Shown here one piece after another: positions 58,657-64,000 of a stretch of 64,000 bases of DNA. Under the pieces are notes generated by a model. The model had not been told where the DNA came from and made no database searches. It saw only the letters and a program-made list of their open reading frames with translations. Origin of the DNA: Setoptus koraiensis (lineage: Eukaryota > Arthropoda). Within the stretch, counting starts at the first letter, position 1, and the number at the start of each line of letters is the position of its first letter. The DNA lies in the NCBI GenBank assembly GCA_048013815.1, contig CM106586.1:4216001-4280000 (forward strand), in the 5' to 3' direction. The translations under genes were made by a program, and so were the position numbers.

Positions 58657-61600
58657 ATGGCAACCCAAACACACGCGCTGCTGGCAATGGTGCTGGCAAT
58701 GCAATTATGCAACATGATGACATTAGCGGCCTTCATGCCGGCAGACTCGTCGACAGGTGGAGGTGCGACAGTGGCGCCAACATCGGCACAGCCAGTGTCG
58801 TCACAACAAACTATGGCCAATGGGGCCCCAAATGAATATGAGCAGGTAACAATTGAACAGCGACGACAATGGGACGTCCAGAATACTTGGCCCTTTTCGT
58901 GGCTAAAACAATTTCTCGATATAGACAATGAGTTTTTGCCAGACATAAACTTGAATTTTAGCCTATTTACGAGCCACCGATTTCACGATATGCAATTAAA
59001 CGACGAAGTGTACAAATATTTCTACAACGATTATCCAAAAAATGCCACAGTTGACGATGTGCTGCTGAGCGCCATCAAGGCCAATTTGCGCTTTCAGCCA
59101 ACACCGTTACACAACAGTTGGGGCTACGCCGATCGCAACGAGCTACTGGCCTCGGGCTCACCTGTGGCAAACTCCATCTTGTGCACCACCCAATTGGCCC
59201 ATTTGGTGCAGCGCCTAGATGGCGCCCCGGGTGCCTCGTGGGCAGGTAGAGCCGCAAGTGGCGACAGTGGCGAATCAAATGAGAGGCAGCAATCAAGTCA
59301 AGATGCGAATGCGCCGGCCAGCAACATAAACAACAACAACAACAACAACAACGAGCAAGCTCGTCGGATATATCGCTCGCAAGACTTGGACTTTTGGCGC
59401 TACATGGATTCGTTTGCGCACGTACCGTCGGACGTGTTACGGGCCAACATCCGCTGGTACGGCTCTTACGCGGGTTGCCTCGATTCGCCGCTGCTCATGA
59501 CGAGCGCAACCAATCAGCGCGGCAACGCCAGTTTGGCGACAACCACGCCGACAAATGGGGCCAGCAGCAGTTTGACGACAACGACAACCAGACAGCAGCA
59601 GCCGCAGCTCATTAGAACGCGCTATTGTTTGGGCGCGCTCAAATCGCGCCACTGGCCCCAGCCAAAACCCGACCCGAATTACCCCAATTACGCGGAGAAA
59701 AACTACTTCTTCCGGTTGGGTCTGTGTCTGCCTGAGACGTGCGACACGACCTCGTTTGATTATAAGCAGAACGTTGATTACATCGAGCGTCTAGTGAAGC
59801 ACAATCTCATCAGTCCGTTCAACAGCGACAGATATTATCTGGCCGATATGTATTGTTTGCCCGACGATCGGTCGCCGCTGCGCAAAGTGCCCCTGATGGC
59901 GTGGCTGTTGGGCGTGAGCGCGGCCTGTTGGATGGGTGTGGTGCTAATGGCGACATTGGTTCAATTGAACGTGGATAAATTTTACACAAAAAACATCGAG
60001 TGCCTCATGGATTTCGACGAAAAGAACAAGCGCGCTAGAGTCGATGAAAACAACACAATCTATTCGAGTGGCAACAACAAAATGGGCCCCACAAACAGAG
60101 AGTGGTCACCGGCCAAGATAAAGTGGCTGCGGCTGAATATGTGGCTCATGTCGAAATCAAAACAATTAGTGTTCGGAGTGGACATAATAGACTGTTTGTC
60201 GCTGTACACCAACGTCAACAAATTCACCGCAAAATGCAAGCGCCACATAATTGATACACACAACAAACAACAACAACAACAGCGGCAGCAGCAACAGCAA
60301 CAACAACAACTGGCCTCGTCCAGCGACACCAGATCAACAACAACAACAACAGCGACCAATTATCCGACTGAATCGACGGACAATCCGACTCAGTCGAAGC
60401 ACAATCCGGCCCCCGATTGGGAGCCCCAGAACAAGGTGAGACTGGAGTCGCTAAACGCCATCAAGGTGATACTGTTATTGTGGGTAATAGCCGGTCATGT
60501 GTTATTTTTTGGCAGCTCAATTGTGCGCGACGCCGAGCTAGTGAAGCATATGGTCCGCGCGGTGCCTATAGTGACTATTATGGGCGGAATATACATTACG
60601 GAGATATTTTTCGTTGTCACGGGCCTGCTGGTGGCCTATTTGGTATTCAAAAACAACACTGTCACTCGTATTATCAACAACAGCAACAACGACAACAATA
60701 GCGACGCCGAGCTAGCCGCCGGCCAGCAAGACAACAGCGAAGACGACGAGCAACAACGACACGACAAACAACAACAACAGCTGATTGTGCCCCACAAGCG
60801 CCTCTTGTCGGCCCCCTTCTGGCTGCTCATGCTGGTGTACCGTTATCTCAGACTTATGCCCACCTATCTGGTTGTTTACAGTCACGTAAAACTGGTCAGT
60901 GTTTATATGGGCTCGGGGCCCAGTTACGATTATGCCGTGTCTGCCAACAGTAAACGGCGCGATTGTGTGCAAGAGTCCTGGTGGCCAGTGTTGACATTAA
61001 CTACTAATCTAGTTGATTTATACTCTCATTGTGTCGTGGGCGGCTGGTATTTGTCCGTTGATATGCAATCATTAATAATTTCCATTCCCTTGCTCATTCT
61101 GATGGCCAAACTGCAAGGTCGCTATGCGCACCAACGACAACAACGAGCGAATAATAAAATCTTCATCAGCACGACAAACAACAACAGCAACAACAACAGC
61201 ACAACCAAACAACAACAGCTATCAAGTGTACACAAGCAACAACAACAACGACAAGCGTTCTTGTCAAAATACAAACTACTACTGCTCGGCTATTTTGTTA
61301 TTATACTCAGCATAATAAGCTCGGCCGTGTTGTGCATCATGTATGTCATACGACAGGATCTAGTTGATTTTGGCTATCTACTTAAACTGGCCCCTCACAC
61401 CTTTGCCATAAGCTCTAAGAATGCCAATATATACACAAACACCCTATTTAGATTTAGATCGTTTGGCCTGGGCCTCATATTGGGTCACATGCTGTATTTG
61501 TATGAGAGAAACGTTTTGCGTATACCCATCATATTGAGACGTTATGGGCCCCAATTGACAGTGGCTACATTTGCAACATGCGCATTCTTGTTGTATGTGC

Positions 61601-62211
61601 CATCATTATATCCGGCACACAAGCTGACAGTATCGCACGATATTGTCAGCATATTAATGGTGTTAGCCGGCATAGGCATGGACCTGGGCCTGTCATTTAT
61701 AATATTCCTTATGTGCATTGGCAAGGCACCAAAAGTGGTGCTGTTCGTAATGGAATCACCTTTTTGGTCATTGCCGGCCTCATTATCTCTGTGTGCCTTT
61801 TTAATACACAGCGAGGTCATAATACAGACAGTAACTGTATTATTGCCGCCACCGTCGAGCGGTTATATTCATTTATTGATTATTTATTGTGCCACTATTA
61901 TAGTGACTTACTTATTGGCAATATTGTTATATCTCTTTTGGGAGCTGCCAATTAGCAGGCTAATAACGGAAATAATGAAGACACTTGTGACCGGCAACAA
62001 CAACAACAAGCAACATAATTTGCAATTAAACAGCAACAACAACAACAACAGCAAGCAAGCCAGCCTAATCTTGCAACAACAACAACAGGCGCTAAACCAA
62101 CATCAAATTGGAACAACAAAACAACAACAACAACAACAACAACACATGGAACTGGGCCGCATTATTGTCAACCGGGGACCCGATAACAACAACAAGCCCA
62201 TTGAGGACTAA
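58657..62211 (+). CDS. NRF-6 / nose-resistant-to-fluoxetine family acyltransferase, 1184 residues, intronless
   Basis: NRF-6 family proteins are multi-pass membrane proteins with an extracellular NRF domain and a bacterial-type acyltransferase-3 domain; worm NRF-6 acts in lipid and drug transport across gut and cuticle. The single ORF starts at ATG 58657 (GACATGG) with a likely signal peptide (MATQTHALLAMVLAMQLCNM). The NRF domain covers about 80-420 (RANIRWYGSYAGCLDSP, YFFRLGLCLPETCDT). A first transmembrane helix follows (MAWLLGVSAACWMGVVLM). The acyltransferase-3 domain covers about 590-1120: LNAIKVILLLWVIAGHVLFF with the conserved His, TEIFFVVTGLLVAYLVF, YRYLRLMPTYLVVY, the Cys/Trp box (DCVQESWW to GGWYLSVDMQ), then a series of transmembrane helices ending near ATIIVTYLLAILLYLFWELP. 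Four or five poly-Asn or poly-Gln insertions sit in loops and the tail. AATAAA is at 62417. Substrate unknown. Confidence 0.94.
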   Translation: MATQTHALLAMVLAMQLCNMMTLAAFMPADSSTGGGATVAPTSAQPVSSQQTMANGAPNEYEQVTIEQRRQWDVQNTWPFSWLKQFLDIDNEFLPDINLNFSLFTSHRFHDMQLNDEVYKYFYNDYPKNATVDDVLLSAIKANLRFQPTPLHNSWGYADRNELLASGSPVANSILCTTQLAHLVQRLDGAPGASWAGRAASGDSGESNERQQSSQDANAPASNINNNNNNNNEQARRIYRSQDLDFWRYMDSFAHVPSDVLRANIRWYGSYAGCLDSPLLMTSATNQRGNASLATTTPTNGASSSLTTTTTRQQQPQLIRTRYCLGALKSRHWPQPKPDPNYPNYAEKNYFFRLGLCLPETCDTTSFDYKQNVDYIERLVKHNLISPFNSDRYYLADMYCLPDDRSPLRKVPLMAWLLGVSAACWMGVVLMATLVQLNVDKFYTKNIECLMDFDEKNKRARVDENNTIYSSGNNKMGPTNREWSPAKIKWLRLNMWLMSKSKQLVFGVDIIDCLSLYTNVNKFTAKCKRHIIDTHNKQQQQQRQQQQQQQQLASSSDTRSTTTTTATNYPTESTDNPTQSKHNPAPDWEPQNKVRLESLNAIKVILLLWVIAGHVLFFGSSIVRDAELVKHMVRAVPIVTIMGGIYITEIFFVVTGLLVAYLVFKNNTVTRIINNSNNDNNSDAELAAGQQDNSEDDEQQRHDKQQQQLIVPHKRLLSAPFWLLMLVYRYLRLMPTYLVVYSHVKLVSVYMGSGPSYDYAVSANSKRRDCVQESWWPVLTLTTNLVDLYSHCVVGGWYLSVDMQSLIISIPLLILMAKLQGRYAHQRQQRANNKIFISTTNNNSNNNSTTKQQQLSSVHKQQQQRQAFLSKYKLLLLGYFVIILSIISSAVLCIMYVIRQDLVDFGYLLKLAPHTFAISSKNANIYTNTLFRFRSFGLGLILGHMLYLYERNVLRIPIILRRYGPQLTVATFATCAFLLYVPSLYPAHKLTVSHDIVSILMVLAGIGMDLGLSFIIFLMCIGKAPKVVLFVMESPFWSLPASLSLCAFLIHSEVIIQTVTVLLPPPSSGYIHLLIIYCATIIVTYLLAILLYLFWELPISRLITEIMKTLVTGNNNNKQHNLQLNSNNNNNSKQASLILQQQQQALNQHQIGTTKQQQQQQQHMELGRIIVNRGPDNNNKPIED

Positions 62212-62297
62212 TCACAAGCAGGCGGCTAATCCGTGTGGCTGGCGCGCTCACAGTGCCCAATTTTATTATACAAACATTCTAGTGGCTATCACATCCT

Positions 62298-62360
62298 ATA
62301 GCCACTAGAATATAGCCGCTAGAATATAGCCACTAGAATATAGCCACTAGAATATAGCCA
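62298..62360. repeat. 14-bp minisatellite in the 3' flank
   Basis: About four to five copies of TATAGCCACTAGAA, one with a CCGC variant, probably inside the acyltransferase 3'UTR. Confidence 0.92.
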
Positions 62361-62416
62361 AGTGTGTGGATAGTGGATATAAATCGCTCATCTTATATTT
62401 CTATTTTATTTATAGC

Positions 62417-62422
62417 AATAAA
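62417..62422 (+). terminator. polyadenylation signal of the NRF-type acyltransferase
   Basis: A canonical AATAAA lies 206 bases past the stop codon at 62211. Confidence 0.65.
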
Positions 62423-62576
62423 GAGAAAGAGAGCGCCCCCTTTGCTCCGTTACAAGACACGGCGCCCCATTGGTGTTGATGGGCACCAGCATGCTCGTTA
62501 AATCATGGCCACTTTGCCATGTTATGTAATGACGATATTATTAAAATAATCTGATAATAAAAGTGACATTATATTG

Positions 62577-62578
62577 GC

Positions 62579-62619
<41 letters not shown>

Positions 62620-62666
62620 CGACAACAACGACAACAACAACAACAACAACGACAACAACGACAACA
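62577..62666. repeat. (CAA)n trinucleotide array with CGA interruptions
   Basis: About 30 triplets of CAA with regularly spaced ACGACAACG interruptions. Poly-Gln, poly-Thr and, on the minus strand, poly-Val frames here come from the repeat. Confidence 0.95.
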
Positions 62667-63506
62667 AGCGATCCAAACAATATCCTATTCACATGCACGT
62701 GTGACACACATATTCACGGCAAACAACGGCATGCTGGCGACTGCCATAACTCACACAACAAACAGTGTAACCAAACTGTGTGTCGAGCGAGTGAGTGGCT
62801 CAAGTCATAACACCAACTGTCGCTATAGTTAGACCGTATAGCCAGAGCTCAACATGGGGCGCACATTACGCAATGACGTAGTACGTGTAACAACGTGTTA
62901 GTTAACTATCTAAACTAGCGAATGCTAGCTCTAGGTTAGGCGCCCTAAACAACGGCTAGCCAGTTGGCTATGATTGATACCGACTATCGCAAGTTGTTGC
63001 CAGCGTATTAGTGTGCAAGGTTCATTATCATCGTGATCATCAGCTATTAACTGGCTGTTGTTGCCCGATGTTGTTGCTCAACGTGGTTGCTCGTGGTGGT
63101 TGCTCGACACACAGTTGTTGCTCGATGTTGTTGCGTGAAACGAGACACTGCAACTTGCAACCAACCAGCGCCATATGTCGTGCTTGCTTGTGACCGTTAT
63201 TTAGTTATTTAGTTATTTAGCTCGCAGTTTCAAAGTTTGTTGTTGTTTCAAAGTTTGTTGTTGTTTGTCCATGTCGTTTGTTGTGTCGCTCGGTGCTTGT
63301 TTGTTTGTTCTCGCTTGTTTGTTGTTTGTTTGTTCTTGCTTGTTTGTTGTTGTTGTTGTCGTCGTCGTCGGCGCTTGTTGTTTGTGCAACAAATTAGGAC
63401 TAAAGACTCTTTTGTAAAGACTCTTCACAGAGCGAGTCGCTTGCTTCCATGGACAACTCCCCCATTGACAATTGTGAGTGACTCGAGCTAGGCGGCGCTA
63501 CAAACA

Positions 63507-63598
63507 GTCTTGGCCGGCGAGTCTCGACCGGCGAGTCTTGGCTGGCGAGTCTCGACCGGCGAGTCTTGGCTGGCGAGTCTTGGCTGGCGAGTCTTGGC
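63507..63598. repeat. 14-bp minisatellite
   Basis: About six copies of GGCTGGCGAGTCTT, alternating with the variant GACCGGCGAGTCTC. Confidence 0.9.
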
Positions 63599-64000
63599 GT
63601 GACAGTGCGGCCCAACAATTGTCATTTGTCGATGCAAGTCCACTCTGCTATAGAAGCATTAACAAAAAGCGCCATGTGAGCGTGAACCGTAGCGATAAAT
63701 ATCCATTGTTGTTACAGTGTTTGTATCAGCGTGAGCGGCCATTGATTTTGATTACATCACATGAGCGCTGATTGCTGGTCAGTGATGACTAGTTGACACA
63801 GTCGCTACTCGTGTGCCAGTTATATTGCCAATTTGCTTTCATTTGGCACGTGTGTGCGTCATAATTTGTAACTAACACTAATTACCGCGCAACCGAAAAA
63901 GTACCAATAATTGATGATTGTTCATCATACAAATCATCATATAATCGTATATCATATCATTTGCTTTATGGGGCACGTAAACAGCAATATAAAAGAGCAG

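Larger units (their letters stand above)
62212..64000. other. non-coding 3' flank of the acyltransferase and repeat DNA
   Basis: It contains the probable 3'UTR, a 14-bp array (62298), a polyadenylation signal (62417), a CAA/CGA trinucleotide array (62577) and a second 14-bp array (63507). GTTTGTTTGT-rich DNA lies near 63230-63375. No supported exon to the end of the window. Confidence 0.55.

Overview
The window is animal nuclear DNA: genes with spliceosomal introns of roughly 130-650 bp (GT-AG, often GTAAGT), canonical AATAAA signals, and metazoan families throughout. The G-protein-coupled receptor kinase reads closest to arthropod Gprk1-type proteins (for example the stretch DEIGLKEW at the end of its PH domain). 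Few introns, glutamine/asparagine-rich proteins written mostly with CAA and AAC codons, and very abundant microsatellites suggest an arthropod, possibly an acariform mite. That placement is an inference of low to moderate confidence.

Layout. 1-8.7 kb: a C2CD5 (CDP138-like) gene on the minus strand running off the left edge, ribosomal protein L10a (minus), and an unrecognised intronless ORF with its own TATA box (plus). 8.7-27.7 kb: a 19-kb stretch with no gene I can support, full of di-, tri- and hexanucleotide arrays and 9-15 bp minisatellites; it ends at a LIM-homeobox gene and may hold its regulatory DNA. 27.7-44.9 kb: a compact cluster with mostly alternating strands: LIM-homeobox (+), La (-), RAD17 (+), RBBP5 (-), small unknown protein (+), cytochrome c1 (-), UNC50 (+), AMP-binding acyl-CoA synthetase-like (+), and the 3' exons of a GRK2/3-type kinase (-). 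Intergenic gaps here are short, as small as 36 bp between stop codons. 44.9-58.6 kb: a second gene-poor stretch of repeats, GC-richer, with a striking excess of GGGCCC between about 48.6 and 55.5 kb. 58.6-62.2 kb: an intronless 1184-residue nose-resistant-to-fluoxetine (NRF-6) family acyltransferase (+). 62.2-64 kb: repeat-rich DNA.

The genes do not form one pathway. They are housekeeping functions (translation, RNA chaperoning, checkpoint clamp loading, H3K4 methylation, respiratory complex III, membrane trafficking), two signalling proteins, a lipid-type activating enzyme and a transcription factor. I see no retroviral, LTR, LINE or DNA-transposon coding sequence, no CRISPR array, and no tRNA, rRNA or snRNA gene.

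The observations most worth following are: (1) a LIM-homeodomain protein that joins Lhx1/5-type LIM domains to an Lhx2/9 (apterous)-type homeodomain; (2) at least seven unrelated perfect snap-back palindromes with 13-23 bp arms and tiny loops, far more than chance predicts; (3) local enrichment of GGGCCC; (4) the orphan TATA-driven ORF; and (5) a GRK with a very long low-complexity tail whose 5' exons are missing from the window, so the acyltransferase may be nested in one of its introns.
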